From Methylotenera versatilis 7 (GTDB lineage: Bacteria; Pseudomonadota; Gammaproteobacteria; Burkholderiales; Methylophilaceae): DNA of 64,000 nucleotides. Positions 1-9,761 of this stretch are shown piece by piece. The stretch is taken from assembly GCF_000799165.1 (NCBI RefSeq), contig NZ_JUGF01000002.1, forward strand, positions 496,001 through 560,000, read 5' to 3'. The notes under the pieces are model-generated. The model was not told the origin of the DNA. It ran no database searches and was given only the letters and a program-made list of their open reading frames with translations. Both the position numbers and the translations under genes were made by a program. How positions within the stretch are numbered: the first letter of the stretch is position 1; each line of letters opens with the position of its first letter.

Positions 1-1585
1 TGGTTAATGCCGTGCGCAAACGCATTGGGCCAGAATAGGTGCCATCATAGTTTTTAGGCTCCCAAGCTTTGCTACCGCCCAGTTCGCTTGATGACATTGA
101 AAGTGGCGTATCTTCTACAATGGTTGCAGGTGTAAATCCCTTTTCTAAAGCGGCCGAATAAACAAATGGCTTGAAGCTAGAGCCGGGTTGCCGCCATGCT
201 TGCGTCACATGATTAAATTTATTTTTATTAAAATCGAAACCGCCAACCAGAGCAGTAATCGCACCATTTTCTGGGTCAAGCGCTACTAAAGCAGCTTCCA
301 CTTCCGGCAGTTGCACAATATGCCAGCTATCCTGGCTTTTAATCACGCGCACAACAGAACCAGGTTTGATTTTATGTTTTGTAATATCTTTATCAGCCAA
401 GTTTTTTTGCAACAAACTTAAACCCTCGCCGCTGATTTCAAGGCTAGCGCCTCTCTTACTAAATACCTTTACCAGCTTCGGTGAAACCTCAGTCACAATC
501 GCTGGCACAAAACCTTTGTATTCTTCGATATCCTCTAATGCAATTTGCAAGCCTTCGGCTAGATCCGTGGATTTCAGTTTGTTTAAGTCAATGGTTTTCT
601 CGGCCTTTTGATATCCATTGCGACGCTGATACTCCAGAATCCCTTGCAGAATAGCAACGTTTGCAGCCTCTTGATCGGCTTTGTTGATGGTGGTGTACAC
701 CTTCAAACCACTGCTATAAATATCATCTTGATAACGCTCATACAAACTTTGCCGCACAATTTCTGCCACATAGTCAGCCTCTAAATCACGCGCTAATTTA
801 GACGCTTTAAAGGTTAACTTCTGTTCTATTGCCTCATTAAAGTCAGCCTCATCAATAAAATCATATCGACGCATATCACGTAAAACCTCATGCTGCCTAT
901 CCGTTGCACGCTTAGGGTTAATGAATGGATTATAGCCAGAAGGCGCTTTTGGCAAACCTGCAAGCAATGCGGATTCAGCCAATGTCAGCTTGGATAAAGG
1001 TTTTCCGAAATACATTTGAGACGCCGCTGCAAACCCGTATGAACGTTGACCCAAGTAAATTTGATTTAAATAAAGCTCGAAAATTTGATCTTTAGTTAAG
1101 GTTTTCTCAATTTTTAAAGCTAAAAGCGCTTCTTTAATTTTGATGATCATCGTGCGTTTTTTACCTGGGGTGGTAAAAAAGTTTTTAGCAACCTGCATGG
1201 TGATAGTACTAGCACCCTCATGGCTGACGCCTGTGATGTTATTTTTGATGGCTCGCAGCACGCCTTTGGTATCAACACCGCCGTGTTGATAAAATCGTCG
1301 GTCTTCAATCGCCAATACTGCATTCTTCAAGTTCTTCGGCACTTTATCAATGCTGACAAAAGCACGACGTTCTTCACCAAACTCACTAATTAAAAAACCA
1401 TCCGCTGTATAGACACGTAGCGGAAGCTTCGGGCGATAATCTGTTAGTGTTTCTAAAGATGGCAAAGTTGGGTAAATGAGCGTGATGGCAAGCGCTGCCA
1501 TTGCCGATATTGTTAACCCACCAACCACGATAAATAATATTAAAAAGTGCCACCATTTTTTTGGAGCTATATTTTTTAGAGCCAT
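1..1585 (-). CDS. ponA: Penicillin-binding protein 1A, N-terminal part (runs off the left edge)
   Basis: Bifunctional class A PBP that polymerises glycan strands and cross-links peptides in the periplasm. The minus-strand frame opens at the ATG at 1583-1585 and stays open to base 1 (about 528 codons). A short cytoplasmic stretch and one membrane anchor (about residues 11-36) come first. The glycosyltransferase-51 domain follows, with the EDRRFYQHGG motif near residue 93, then G-A-S-T-I-T-M-Q and the L-Y-L-N-Q-I-Y-L-G-Q motif. The transpeptidase active-site motif S-S-F-K lies near residue 468. Family members are about 750-850 residues, so roughly the last third, with the SxN and KTG motifs, is outside the window. 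It is divergent from pilM, the usual arrangement in many proteobacteria. The identity is secure; the symbol could equally be mrcA. Confidence 0.95.
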   Translation of the reverse strand, partial: MALKNIAPKKWWHFLILFIVVGGLTISAMAALAITLIYPTLPSLETLTDYRPKLPLRVYTADGFLISEFGEERRAFVSIDKVPKNLKNAVLAIEDRRFYQHGGVDTKGVLRAIKNNITGVSHEGASTITMQVAKNFFTTPGKKRTMIIKIKEALLALKIEKTLTKDQIFELYLNQIYLGQRSYGFAAASQMYFGKPLSKLTLAESALLAGLPKAPSGYNPFINPKRATDRQHEVLRDMRRYDFIDEADFNEAIEQKLTFKASKLARDLEADYVAEIVRQSLYERYQDDIYSSGLKVYTTINKADQEAANVAILQGILEYQRRNGYQKAEKTIDLNKLKSTDLAEGLQIALEDIEEYKGFVPAIVTEVSPKLVKVFSKRGASLEISGEGLSLLQKNLADKDITKHKIKPGSVVRVIKSQDSWHIVQLPEVEAALVALDPENGAITALVGGFDFNKNKFNHVTQAWRQPGSSFKPFVYSAALEKGFTPATIVEDTPLSMSSSELGGSKAWEPKNYDGTYSGPMRLRTALT

Positions 1586-1883
1586 AAAGATGTTTTAACG
1601 AATTGAATCATTACCAGTTAAATTACAACTTATAGTATATAAGCTAATGGGAATTAACCAAAACCCCGAAGTGCATTTTAATGAAGATTCTAGGGGTGGT
1701 TTAATCATGCATAAATTGGCTAATTATTAAACTTGTATTAAAAATGGCACAGGCTTAATAATAGTGCGCTTAGAATAAATTTAAAATCAAAATTTACTTT
1801 ACAGGCCGTAAACTTGTTGCTAGGATTTAATGTAAATTATCACTATTGTGCGTAACCTATGAATATAGAAAGAGAATTCTAAT
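1586..1883. promoter_or_regulatory. Divergent intergenic region between ponA and pilM
   Basis: About 300 bp of AT-rich non-coding DNA between two divergently transcribed genes. Promoters for both ponA and the pil operon must lie here unless transcription starts inside the genes. A purine-rich GAAAGAG at about 1868-1874 is a plausible ribosome site for the TTG start of pilM. I see no convincing -35/-10 pair and no strong hairpin. Confidence 0.5.
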
Positions 1884-2954
1884 TTGAAATTCGATTTTTT
1901 CAATGAAAGTACTCCTCCACTCATCGGTGTAGACATTAGTACTTCGGCTGTCAAAATGGTAGAACTCTCGTCTACAGGCAAAGGTTCCTATCGTCTTGAA
2001 GCCTACTCTATTGCTGCCATTCCCAAAGATGCAATTGTGGATGGCAACATTTCCGGTTTAGAACAAGTTTCAGATGCAGTGAAATTGGCTTGGAAGCTCT
2101 TAGGCTCACGTGAAAAACGTACCGCACTCGCATTACCCTCTGCAGCTGTCATCACTAAAAAAGTCATGATGTCTGCCGACTTACGTGAAGAAGACATGGA
2201 AGTACAGGTAGAAGCGGAAGCCAATCAATACATTCCCTTTCCGTTAGAAGAAGTGAACATTGACTTTCAAGTCATTGGTACAGCAGCAAATAGCCCAGAT
2301 GAAGTAGAAGTATTAATTGCCGCAGCTAGAAAAGAAAAAATCGAAGACCGCGTTGCAGCCGCAGAGGACGCCGGCTTAAAAGTGATTGTTATGGATGTAG
2401 ACACTTACGCTACAGAAGCCGCTTACACTTTAGTCGCCAATCAAATACCGAATAAAGGTAAAGACCAAACAATCATGATTATCGATATTGGCGCAGCCAT
2501 GATGCACATCAATGTGCTGCATGATAATGTGTCAATCTATGTACGCGAACAAGCTTTTGGCGGCACACAACTCACACAGGAAATTCAACGTCGTTTTGGT
2601 CTATCTGCTGAAGAAGCCGAAATTGCGAAACGCAAGGGTGGCTTGCCAGAAAGCTACGAACACGAGGTATTACAACCTTTTATGCAATCACTTTCTACTG
2701 AAGTGGCCAGGGCATTGCAGTTTTTTACCAGCTCCACTCAATACAATCGCGTTGATCATTTGGTCTTGGCAGGCGGCTGTGCAGCAATCCCTGCAATAGA
2801 CATCATGGTGCAGGATCGTACCCAAGTGAATACGATTGTGGCAAATCCGTTTCAGTCCATGTCGCTCGCCACCAAGGTGAAGCAGCAGCAAGCAGCAATT
2901 GATGCGCCTGCATTATTGATTGCCTGTGGCTTAGCAATGCGTGGAGTAAATTAA
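1884..2954 (+). CDS. pilM: Type IV pilus inner-membrane assembly ATPase-like protein PilM
   Basis: Actin-like cytoplasmic protein that binds the N-terminal tail of PilN and links the type IV pilus alignment complex to the motor. The 356 residues match the family length. The actin-fold nucleotide elements are visible: G-V-D-I-S-T-S-A-V-K near residue 15, a second phosphate loop D-I-G-A near residue 200, and L-A-G-G-C near residue 296. The start is TTG at 1884, giving an N-terminus (K-F-D-F-F) typical of the family, with a purine-rich stretch about 10 bp upstream. It is the first gene of a tightly packed pilMNOPQ operon; pilN begins one base after its stop. Confidence 0.95.
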   Translation: MKFDFFNESTPPLIGVDISTSAVKMVELSSTGKGSYRLEAYSIAAIPKDAIVDGNISGLEQVSDAVKLAWKLLGSREKRTALALPSAAVITKKVMMSADLREEDMEVQVEAEANQYIPFPLEEVNIDFQVIGTAANSPDEVEVLIAAARKEKIEDRVAAAEDAGLKVIVMDVDTYATEAAYTLVANQIPNKGKDQTIMIIDIGAAMMHINVLHDNVSIYVREQAFGGTQLTQEIQRRFGLSAEEAEIAKRKGGLPESYEHEVLQPFMQSLSTEVARALQFFTSSTQYNRVDHLVLAGGCAAIPAIDIMVQDRTQVNTIVANPFQSMSLATKVKQQQAAIDAPALLIACGLAMRGVN

Positions 2955-2955
2955 T

Positions 2956-3540
2956 ATGATGCGTATTAACCTATTACCACATCGCCAACTAAAACGCGCA
3001 GAACGTCAGCGCCAATTTGGATTGATGGCGCTAATGGCCGCTGTGGTCGCTGGTGCCGTTGTCTTTATGGGCTGGACATACCTGAGTGCAAAAAAAGACT
3101 CTCAAATTGAAAGAAATGGTCGGCTAGAGCAAGCGATTGTCCAGTTAGATAAAGAAATTGCCGACATTAAAGATTTGAAAGACCAAATTAGCAACGTGCT
3201 GGAACGCAAACAAATCGTTGAGAATTTGCAAACGAATCGCAGCCAATCTGTAGTGATTCTGGATGAGCTATCAAGACAACTACCTGAAGGTTTATATTTA
3301 AAAAGTATTAAGCAACAAGGTAATCTAATTACCTTAGAAGGTGTTGCTGATACCAATGCGCGCGTCGCCACTTTGGTACGCAACTTAAGCGTCTCGAACT
3401 GGATGGAATCGCCTAATCTCATTGAAATTAAAGCCATGACTCTAAATGGTATCAAGCAAAACGACTTTACGCTAAATGTATCTCTTAAGGTTCAAAAAGC
3501 CGAAGAAGCACCCAATAAAAATAAAATCAAAGGGAAATAA
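2956..3540 (+). CDS. pilN: Type IV pilus assembly protein PilN
   Basis: Bitopic inner-membrane protein of the pilus alignment subcomplex (PilMNOP). The extreme N-terminus M-R-I-N-L-L-P is the conserved PilM-binding motif. A single membrane helix follows at about residues 21-43, then a charged coiled-coil-like stretch (about 48-90) and a periplasmic ferredoxin-like fold. Two consecutive ATG codons (2956 and 2959) are possible starts; the second gives the textbook M-R-I-N-L-L-P N-terminus. Its length of 193-194 residues is normal. It is one base from pilM and five bases from pilO, so translational coupling is likely. Confidence 0.93.
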   Translation: MMRINLLPHRQLKRAERQRQFGLMALMAAVVAGAVVFMGWTYLSAKKDSQIERNGRLEQAIVQLDKEIADIKDLKDQISNVLERKQIVENLQTNRSQSVVILDELSRQLPEGLYLKSIKQQGNLITLEGVADTNARVATLVRNLSVSNWMESPNLIEIKAMTLNGIKQNDFTLNVSLKVQKAEEAPNKNKIKGK

Positions 3541-3545
3541 GCCAC

Positions 3546-4178
3546 ATGAAATTAGATGATTTTAATAATATAGACCTTAAAAATGCAGGCAGCTTGCCAA
3601 TGCCCGTTAAGTTGGTGTTGTTAGGATTTATATTTTTAGTTTTAGTTGCACTGGGCTACTGGTTTTTGTGGAGTCCTGAAATGGATGAGTTCACGCAAGC
3701 AGAAGCAAAGGAACAAGAACTGCGCCAGGTGTTTACGACTAAAAAAGGCCAAGCCATCAAAATTGATGCGTATAAACAACAAATGGTTGATATTGAAAAA
3801 ACCTTTGGAGCACTGCTTAAGCAATTGCCAGATAAATCGCAAATGGATGGCTTGTTAACCGACATTAACCAAGCTGGCCTCGGGCGTGGTCTGGAATTTG
3901 AGCTGTTTAAACCCGGACAAGAAAGCATCGCAGACTTCTATGCGGAAATGCCGATTCAAATTAAAATTAAAGGCAGTTATCATGACATTGGTGCGTTTGC
4001 GACCGATATTTCAAAACTATCCAGAATTGTGACATTAAACGATATGGCTATTGCCCCACTGAATAAAGATAGTAAAGATGGCTTACTGATGCTTGAGGCC
4101 ATTGCGAAAACCTATCGTTATTTGGACTCTTCAGAAATCGCAGCCAAAAAAGCCGCTGAGAAGAAGGGGAGTAAATAA
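3546..4178 (+). CDS. pilO: Type IV pilus assembly protein PilO
   Basis: Inner-membrane partner of PilN that forms heterodimers in the alignment complex between the motor and the PilQ secretin. The sequence has a short cytoplasmic segment, one membrane helix at about residues 21-44, a predicted coiled coil (about 50-95), and a periplasmic domain with the typical P-I-Q-I-K-I-K-G-S-Y-H strand near residue 137. Its 210 residues fit the family. The stop is immediately followed by the pilP ATG, with no spacer, again indicating one transcript. Confidence 0.93.
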   Translation: MKLDDFNNIDLKNAGSLPMPVKLVLLGFIFLVLVALGYWFLWSPEMDEFTQAEAKEQELRQVFTTKKGQAIKIDAYKQQMVDIEKTFGALLKQLPDKSQMDGLLTDINQAGLGRGLEFELFKPGQESIADFYAEMPIQIKIKGSYHDIGAFATDISKLSRIVTLNDMAIAPLNKDSKDGLLMLEAIAKTYRYLDSSEIAAKKAAEKKGSK

Positions 4179-4718
4179 ATGAGCCGCACAAGCCTTTCAT
4201 TAAACCCCGGCCTTCTATTAAAGCTACTGCCTATTTCGGCATTAACTTTAGCGCTTGTTGCTTGTAGTGGCAGTGACGGCGATGATTTAGATAAGTTTAT
4301 GCAAAATGCAGCAAATGACATGAGTAAAGGCGTAGAACCTTTACCAGAAGTTTTACCTTACTCACCACTGCAATACAATGCTGATGGCACTTTGGCCGAT
4401 CCGTTTAAGCCGCGCAAAGCCGCCAGCAAAAGCGGCACTTTGCAGCCAAATACCAGCCGCCCTAAAGAAGCGCTAGAATCCTACCCATTAGAAAGTTTGA
4501 AATATGTAGGATCCATGAGTAAAAACAAGCTCACTTATGCGCTAATTAAAACACCCGACAACACGATACAACAAGTTAAAGTGGGTAATTATTTAGGGCC
4601 TAACTATGGTTTAGTGACTGCCATCAACGAAAGCGATATTGCTCTCAAAGAAATTGTGCAGGATGATCTAACTGGTGACTGGACAGAGCGCACCGCAAGT
4701 ATTAATTTGCAAGAATAA
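4179..4718 (+). CDS. pilP: Pilus assembly lipoprotein PilP
   Basis: Lipoprotein that connects the PilNO dimer to the PilQ secretin. A signal peptide ends in the lipobox L-V-A-C with Cys29 as the lipidation site, followed by a Ser/Asp-rich linker. The C-terminal beta domain contains the D-P-F-K-P-R and L-E-S-L-K-Y-V-G motifs that are standard in PilP. Its 179 residues match the family. The start codon abuts the pilO stop and the stop abuts the first pilQ ATG. Confidence 0.93.
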   Translation: MSRTSLSLNPGLLLKLLPISALTLALVACSGSDGDDLDKFMQNAANDMSKGVEPLPEVLPYSPLQYNADGTLADPFKPRKAASKSGTLQPNTSRPKEALESYPLESLKYVGSMSKNKLTYALIKTPDNTIQQVKVGNYLGPNYGLVTAINESDIALKEIVQDDLTGDWTERTASINLQE

Positions 4719-6872
4719 ATGACAGGGATGAACATGTTTAAAACGATGACAAAAATTTTTGCAGTATCGCTACTATTATCCTCAAGCTTAGGCCTAAGCT
4801 TTATTAATAGTGCAGTGGCAGCAACTAATGATGAAAGTTTATACACCAATAAAATTGAAAACATTGATTTTTCTGCCCTGTCAGGCGGTCGCGTTAGCAT
4901 ACGCTTGCAAATGCAAGAACCGCTTGCCAATCCACCTGCCGGATTCACTTTAAATAGCCCTGCACGAATCGCACTGGATTTCCCTAAAACGGCTAACGGC
5001 TTAAATAAAAACAATATTGCTAACGAGCAAGGCGCATTAAAAAGTGTTTCATTTGCACAGGCTAAAGACCGTACGCGCGTTGTACTGAATCTAACTAAAA
5101 ATGTAGGTTACAACACTGTGTTAAATGGTAAAGATGTCATCATCACACTACAAGGTAGTGAAGCTAGTGCAGGTAGCACAACAACCGAAACTCGTTTTGC
5201 TGAAGCTCGCGCCACCAATCAAGCACACGCAATTACCAATGTAGACTTTTCACGTGGCAAAAATGGTGAAGGTCGCATTATTGTGGATTTATCGGATGCA
5301 AATTCAGGTATTAATATCAAGCAAAAAGGTAAGTTAATCATTGTTGACTTTATCAATACAGACGTCCCTTCTGACCTGCAACGTCGATTAAATGTGATTA
5401 ACTTTAATACCCCAGTTTTATATATTGATACGATAAAACAAGGTAAAAATGGCCGCATCTCAATCGAGCCAAAAGGCAATTGGGAACAGTCTGCCTATCA
5501 AGCAGACAAGAAATTCATTATCGATGTGCGTCAAGTGATTGAAGATCCGGATAAATTAGTCAGGGGATCTAAACCTGGTTATGCGGGTGAGAAATTATCG
5601 CTTAACTTTCAAAATATTGAAGTGCGTTCAGTATTACAAGTTATCGCTGATTTCACAGGTTTAAACATTATTACCAGCGACACAGTGACAGGAAATCTGA
5701 CATTAAGATTGAAAGATGTGCCATGGGATCAAGCCATGGATATCATCATGAAAAATAAAGGCTTAAGTATGCGCAAAACAGGCAACGTCATTATGGTTGC
5801 CCCTGCGGAAGAAGTCGCTGCCAAAGAAAAATCACAATTAGAAGCCAGTCAAGCAATTGAAGATTTGGAACCACTACGCACGGAAGTATTCACGCTTAAA
5901 TATCAAAAAGCCGAGGCATTTAAAAATATTTTAACTGGCGGCGGCGAATCTAGTGGCGGTAGCGGTGGCCAAAACAAAAGCATCCTATCTAAACGCGGTA
6001 GCGCGGTATGGGATCCCCGCACTAATACCTTGTTTATACAGGACACAGCAAAAAAATTAGAAGAGATTCAAGGCATTATTAATAAAACTGACATTCCCGT
6101 TAAACAGGTCATGATTGAATCAAGACTGGTACTGGCCGATGAGAAGTTTGGCAAAAGCTTGGGCGCCAGATTTGGCATTCAACATCAAGCAACGCCCGGT
6201 CAAAACTCTATCGCTATTGGCGGGAGTTTAGATTCGACATCTGCCACAAATTCAACAGGTGCAGCTGGTGCTATTAGTACAGGAGGCTTAAATTCAAACT
6301 TACCAGTAGCAAGTCCAGCAGGCAGTATTGCTTTTAGCTTATTTAGATTACCAGCTGGTTTGTTACTCAACTTAGAGTTGACTGCATTAGAAACTGATAA
6401 CCGCGGCAAAATTGTATCTAGCCCACGCGTTACCACCGCCAATCAGCAAAAAGCCAAAATTTCACAAGGCACTGAAATACCTTATTTACAAGCTTCTAGC
6501 AGTGGTGCTACCAACGTATCATTCAAAGAAGCGGTGCTAAGTTTAGAGGTTACACCACAGATTACGCCTGACGATAAAATCATCATGGATTTAGAAGTTA
6601 AAAAAGAGAAAGTCGGTGTAGTATTCTTTGGAACACCATCCATTGACACACAAAAAGTCACCACACAAGTTTTAGTGTCTAATGGCGAAACAGCCGTACT
6701 TGGCGGCATTTATGAGCAAACTGAACGTAATGACGTGAGCAAAGTTCCTTTCTTTGGTGACATTCCAATTATTGGAAACGCCTTCAAACGCAGAACCAAA
6801 CAGGACGACAAAACAGAGCTATTAATCTTTATCACACCTAAAATCATGGATGAAAGTTTAGGCCTAAGATAA
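4719..6872 (+). CDS. pilQ: Type IV pilus secretin PilQ
   Basis: Outer-membrane secretin through which the pilus fibre is extruded and retracted, also used for DNA uptake. Order of parts: signal peptide (cleavage after about A-V-A), two AMIN domains (about 45-145 and 170-270) that bind peptidoglycan, the secretin/TonB short N-terminal domain (about 300-365), a secretin N1 domain (about 390-460) with a Gly/Ser-rich loop, and the C-terminal secretin pore (about 520-715). Three near-adjacent ATGs exist (4719, 4728, 4734). The one at 4734 has AGGGA at good spacing, so the true protein may be five residues shorter than drawn. It is the last gene of the pil operon; a terminator follows at 6914. Confidence 0.95.
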   Translation: MTGMNMFKTMTKIFAVSLLLSSSLGLSFINSAVAATNDESLYTNKIENIDFSALSGGRVSIRLQMQEPLANPPAGFTLNSPARIALDFPKTANGLNKNNIANEQGALKSVSFAQAKDRTRVVLNLTKNVGYNTVLNGKDVIITLQGSEASAGSTTTETRFAEARATNQAHAITNVDFSRGKNGEGRIIVDLSDANSGINIKQKGKLIIVDFINTDVPSDLQRRLNVINFNTPVLYIDTIKQGKNGRISIEPKGNWEQSAYQADKKFIIDVRQVIEDPDKLVRGSKPGYAGEKLSLNFQNIEVRSVLQVIADFTGLNIITSDTVTGNLTLRLKDVPWDQAMDIIMKNKGLSMRKTGNVIMVAPAEEVAAKEKSQLEASQAIEDLEPLRTEVFTLKYQKAEAFKNILTGGGESSGGSGGQNKSILSKRGSAVWDPRTNTLFIQDTAKKLEEIQGIINKTDIPVKQVMIESRLVLADEKFGKSLGARFGIQHQATPGQNSIAIGGSLDSTSATNSTGAAGAISTGGLNSNLPVASPAGSIAFSLFRLPAGLLLNLELTALETDNRGKIVSSPRVTTANQQKAKISQGTEIPYLQASSSGATNVSFKEAVLSLEVTPQITPDDKIIMDLEVKKEKVGVVFFGTPSIDTQKVTTQVLVSNGETAVLGGIYEQTERNDVSKVPFFGDIPIIGNAFKRRTKQDDKTELLIFITPKIMDESLGLR

Positions 6873-6913
6873 TAATCAAGTTAACTTAACTGACAGAAGA
6901 CGCACTTTGCCTT

Positions 6914-6949
6914 AAAATGCCTATCATTCATTGTGATAGGCATTTTTTT
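6914..6949 (+). terminator. Rho-independent terminator after pilQ
   Basis: Perfect 13-nt arms (AAAATGCCTATCA and TGATAGGCATTTT) around a 7-nt loop, followed by more T residues. It lies 41 bp after the pilQ stop and 27 bp before the aroK start, so it should separate pil transcription from the aro genes. Confidence 0.85.
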
Positions 6950-6975
6950 CGTAAAAATTCAACGGCAAAAATATT

Positions 6976-7503
6976 GTGGCAGAAGTGAACAACATTTTCT
7001 TTATTGGCTTGATGGGTGCGGGCAAAACCACCATTGGTAAAATATTAGCCAAGCATTTAAACAAGCATTTTTACGATACCGATGTAGAAATCGAAAAACG
7101 CACTGGCGTTAAAATACCGGTCATTTTTGAACTTGAAGGCGAAGCAGGATTTCGTAAACGTGAAACTACTGTCATTCAAGAGCTTACGGGGCTAGATAAT
7201 ATTGTCATGGCAACAGGTGGCGGCGCTGTGATTGCAGCAGAAAACCGGGAATTGCTGAGCACTTACGGTACAGTAATTTATTTGCGCGCCAATGTGAATG
7301 AGCTATGGCACAGAACACGCAATGATAAACATAGACCACTTTTACAAAATGTGGATATTCGTGCCAAGCTAGAACAACTGTATGCTGAACGTAATCCCTT
7401 GTATACCGAAATCGCGACGCACGTTATTGATACTGGCAATCAACCCGTGAGTAGCATTATCGCTAAAATAGAATCCGCACTGGATCTAAAACTTCACGAA
7501 TAA
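6976..7503 (+). CDS. aroK: Shikimate kinase
   Basis: Phosphorylates shikimate with ATP in the aromatic amino-acid pathway; cytoplasmic. Walker A G-L-M-G-A-G-K-T is at residues 11-18, the shikimate-binding D-x-D-x-x-I-E element follows at about 35-40, then F-R-K-R-E, and the G-G-G-A motif lies near residue 79. Its 175 residues are standard. The start is GTG at 6976; a second GTG at 6985 is an alternative. Placement directly before aroB is a widely conserved pair. Confidence 0.95.
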   Translation: MAEVNNIFFIGLMGAGKTTIGKILAKHLNKHFYDTDVEIEKRTGVKIPVIFELEGEAGFRKRETTVIQELTGLDNIVMATGGGAVIAAENRELLSTYGTVIYLRANVNELWHRTRNDKHRPLLQNVDIRAKLEQLYAERNPLYTEIATHVIDTGNQPVSSIIAKIESALDLKLHE

Positions 7504-7555
7504 TTTTCAAACCTCCAATTTAAAAACTCATGATTAATCACAACAACTCAGCACA

Positions 7556-8632
7556 ATGCAAACTTTAAATGTAGCACTCGACAGTCGTTCTTATCCTATC
7601 CAGATTGGTAGCAATCTACTTAATCAAGCCGATTTGATTTTGCCATACCTAAAGCGCAAAAGTGTAGCGATTGTCACCAATACAACCATTGCGCCTTTGT
7701 ATTTAGATAAATTAACTAAAACGCTACGCGATGCTGATATAACAGTGATTGAGATCGTTTTGCCAGATGGTGAGGCCTACAAAAACACAGAGACACTTAA
7801 TCTTATTTATGATGCCTTACTCAAAAATCGTTGCGAGCGCAGCACAACGCTGATCGCTTTAGGTGGCGGTGTAATTGGCGACTTAACTGGTTATGCAGCC
7901 GCCACTTATTTGCGCGGCGTACCATTTATTCAAATTCCTACCACCTTACTTTCGCAGGTAGATTCCAGTGTAGGTGGAAAAACCGGCATCAATCACCCAC
8001 TTGGCAAAAACATGATTGGCGCGTTTTATCAACCCAAATTAGTATTGGCTGATATCAACACGTTAAAAACGCTGCCTCCGCGCGAACTGTCTGCTGGATT
8101 AGCTGAGGTCATTAAATACGGTCTGATTCGTGATGCAGATTTTTTTGACTGGCTGGAAATTAATATCGCCAAACTTCTTGCATTAGATGAAGAAGCCATT
8201 AGTTACGCCATTTACCGCTCATGCCAAAATAAAGCCGAAGTCGTTGCAGCAGACGAACACGAAACAGGTGAGCGCGCCTTGCTTAATCTCGGCCACACAT
8301 TTGGTCATGCAATTGAAAATGCGATGGGATACGGCGTTTGGTTACATGGCGAAGCCGTCGCTGCGGGAACCATCATGGCGGCAGATTTATCGCGCCGCCT
8401 GGGCTGGTTAAATGCAGATGAATTTACGCGTATTTATCAACTACTATCCATTTCCAACCTGCCCCTGCAGGCACCAAAATTAGGTGCAGATAGATATTTG
8501 GATTTAATGGCCAGCGACAAAAAAGTGGCTGATGGAAAAATCAGATTAGTACTGCAACAAGGCATCGGTAAAGCAGTGATTACCAGTGATTACGATGCAG
8601 ATAAATTAAACGAAACACTATCATTAACCTAA
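7556..8632 (+). CDS. aroB: 3-dehydroquinate synthase
   Basis: Converts DAHP to 3-dehydroquinate, the second step of the shikimate pathway, using NAD+ and a divalent metal. The 358 residues carry the NAD-binding G-G-G-V-I-G-D motif near residue 103, the [16 protein letters not shown] segment, and the metal-ligand histidines in [11 protein letters not shown] and H-G-E-A-V. It follows aroK by 52 bp and precedes dgt by 4 bp. Confidence 0.96.
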   Translation: MQTLNVALDSRSYPIQIGSNLLNQADLILPYLKRKSVAIVTNTTIAPLYLDKLTKTLRDADITVIEIVLPDGEAYKNTETLNLIYDALLKNRCERSTTLIALGGGVIGDLTGYAAATYLRGVPFIQIPTTLLSQVDSSVGGKTGINHPLGKNMIGAFYQPKLVLADINTLKTLPPRELSAGLAEVIKYGLIRDADFFDWLEINIAKLLALDEEAISYAIYRSCQNKAEVVAADEHETGERALLNLGHTFGHAIENAMGYGVWLHGEAVAAGTIMAADLSRRLGWLNADEFTRIYQLLSISNLPLQAPKLGADRYLDLMASDKKVADGKIRLVLQQGIGKAVITSDYDADKLNETLSLT

Positions 8633-8636
8633 AACT

Positions 8637-9761
8637 ATGAATACGCTCGCTTCTTACGCTGCAAACCCAGAAACCACTCTTGGCAGACGCTTTGAAGAAC
8701 CGCCTTCCCCTCTGCGCAACGCTTTTCAACGCGATCGCGATCGTATCATCCACTCCACCGCTTTTCGCCGCTTAGAATATAAAACCCAAGTTTTTGTGAA
8801 TCATGAAGGTGATTTATTTCGCACCCGTTTAACGCACAGCCTGGAAGTCGCACAGATTGCCCGTGGCATTGCACGTACACTTAACCTGCATGAAGACCTG
8901 ACAGAAGCCATTGCGCTTGCGCATGATTTAGGCCACACGCCATTTGGTCACGCAGGCCAAGATGCACTGAATGATTGCATGCGAGATTACGGCGGTTTTG
9001 AACACAATTTACAATCATTACGCGTGGTAGATAAATTAGAACAGCGTTATGCGGAATTTGATGGCTTAAATTTAACCTTTGAACTGCGCGAAGGCATTTT
9101 AAAACATTGCTCAATTAAAAATGCCAAGCAACTGGGCGACGTTGGCCAGCGATTTATTGATAAAACCCATCCCAGCTTAGAAGCCCAGTTAACCAATTTT
9201 GCCGATGAAATTGCCTATAACAATCATGATATCGACGATGGCTTGCGATCAGGACTAATCACCATTGAGCAACTGCAAGAAGTTGAGCTTTTTAATTCGC
9301 AGCTGGAAATCGTTAAAACTAAATATCCTAAACTTGAAGATAAGCGATTAATTCACGAAACCGTTCGTCGCATGATTAATATTCTAGTCGTCGATTTATG
9401 CCATACCAGTGCGCAAAACATTGCCAAGCACGCACCAAAAACGATACAAGATATCCGCCAAGCGCCTTACTTAATTAGTTTCAGTCCTGATGTAACGAAA
9501 AAAAATCACGCGCTCAAACAATTTTTACGTAAAAATTTATACCATCACTATAAAGTCAATCGTATGAGCGCCAAAGCAATGCGCATCATCCGAGAGTTAT
9601 TTGAAGTCTTTTTCAACGATACAAGCTTAATGCCACCAGAGCATCAAATCAATGCGGAGTCAGACAAAGCACGTGCGGTATCCGATTATATTGCCGGCAT
9701 GACAGATCGATTCGCTATCCGTGAACACCGTCGATTATTTACGGTAGAAGAGTATTTGTAG
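8637..9761 (+). CDS. dgt: Deoxyguanosinetriphosphate triphosphohydrolase-like protein (HD family)
   Basis: HD-superfamily dNTP triphosphohydrolase that removes triphosphate from deoxynucleotides. The metal-binding HD signature is present: H67 in R-L-T-H-S-L-E-V, H96-D97 in H-D-L-G-H-T-P-F-G-H, and a later Asp in Y-N-N-H-D-I-D-D-G. Its 374 residues match the shorter dGTPase-like subfamily rather than the roughly 500-residue E. coli enzyme, so the exact substrate preference is not certain. It lies 4 bp after aroB, so it is probably co-transcribed. Confidence 0.9.
   Translation: MNTLASYAANPETTLGRRFEEPPSPLRNAFQRDRDRIIHSTAFRRLEYKTQVFVNHEGDLFRTRLTHSLEVAQIARGIARTLNLHEDLTEAIALAHDLGHTPFGHAGQDALNDCMRDYGGFEHNLQSLRVVDKLEQRYAEFDGLNLTFELREGILKHCSIKNAKQLGDVGQRFIDKTHPSLEAQLTNFADEIAYNNHDIDDGLRSGLITIEQLQEVELFNSQLEIVKTKYPKLEDKRLIHETVRRMINILVVDLCHTSAQNIAKHAPKTIQDIRQAPYLISFSPDVTKKNHALKQFLRKNLYHHYKVNRMSAKAMRIIRELFEVFFNDTSLMPPEHQINAESDKARAVSDYIAGMTDRFAIREHRRLFTVEEYL

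Noticed and set aside
4604-5014. 136-codon open frame on the minus strand across pilP/pilQ
   Set aside because: It overlaps well-supported genes on the other strand, has no motif, and is typical of antisense shadow frames.
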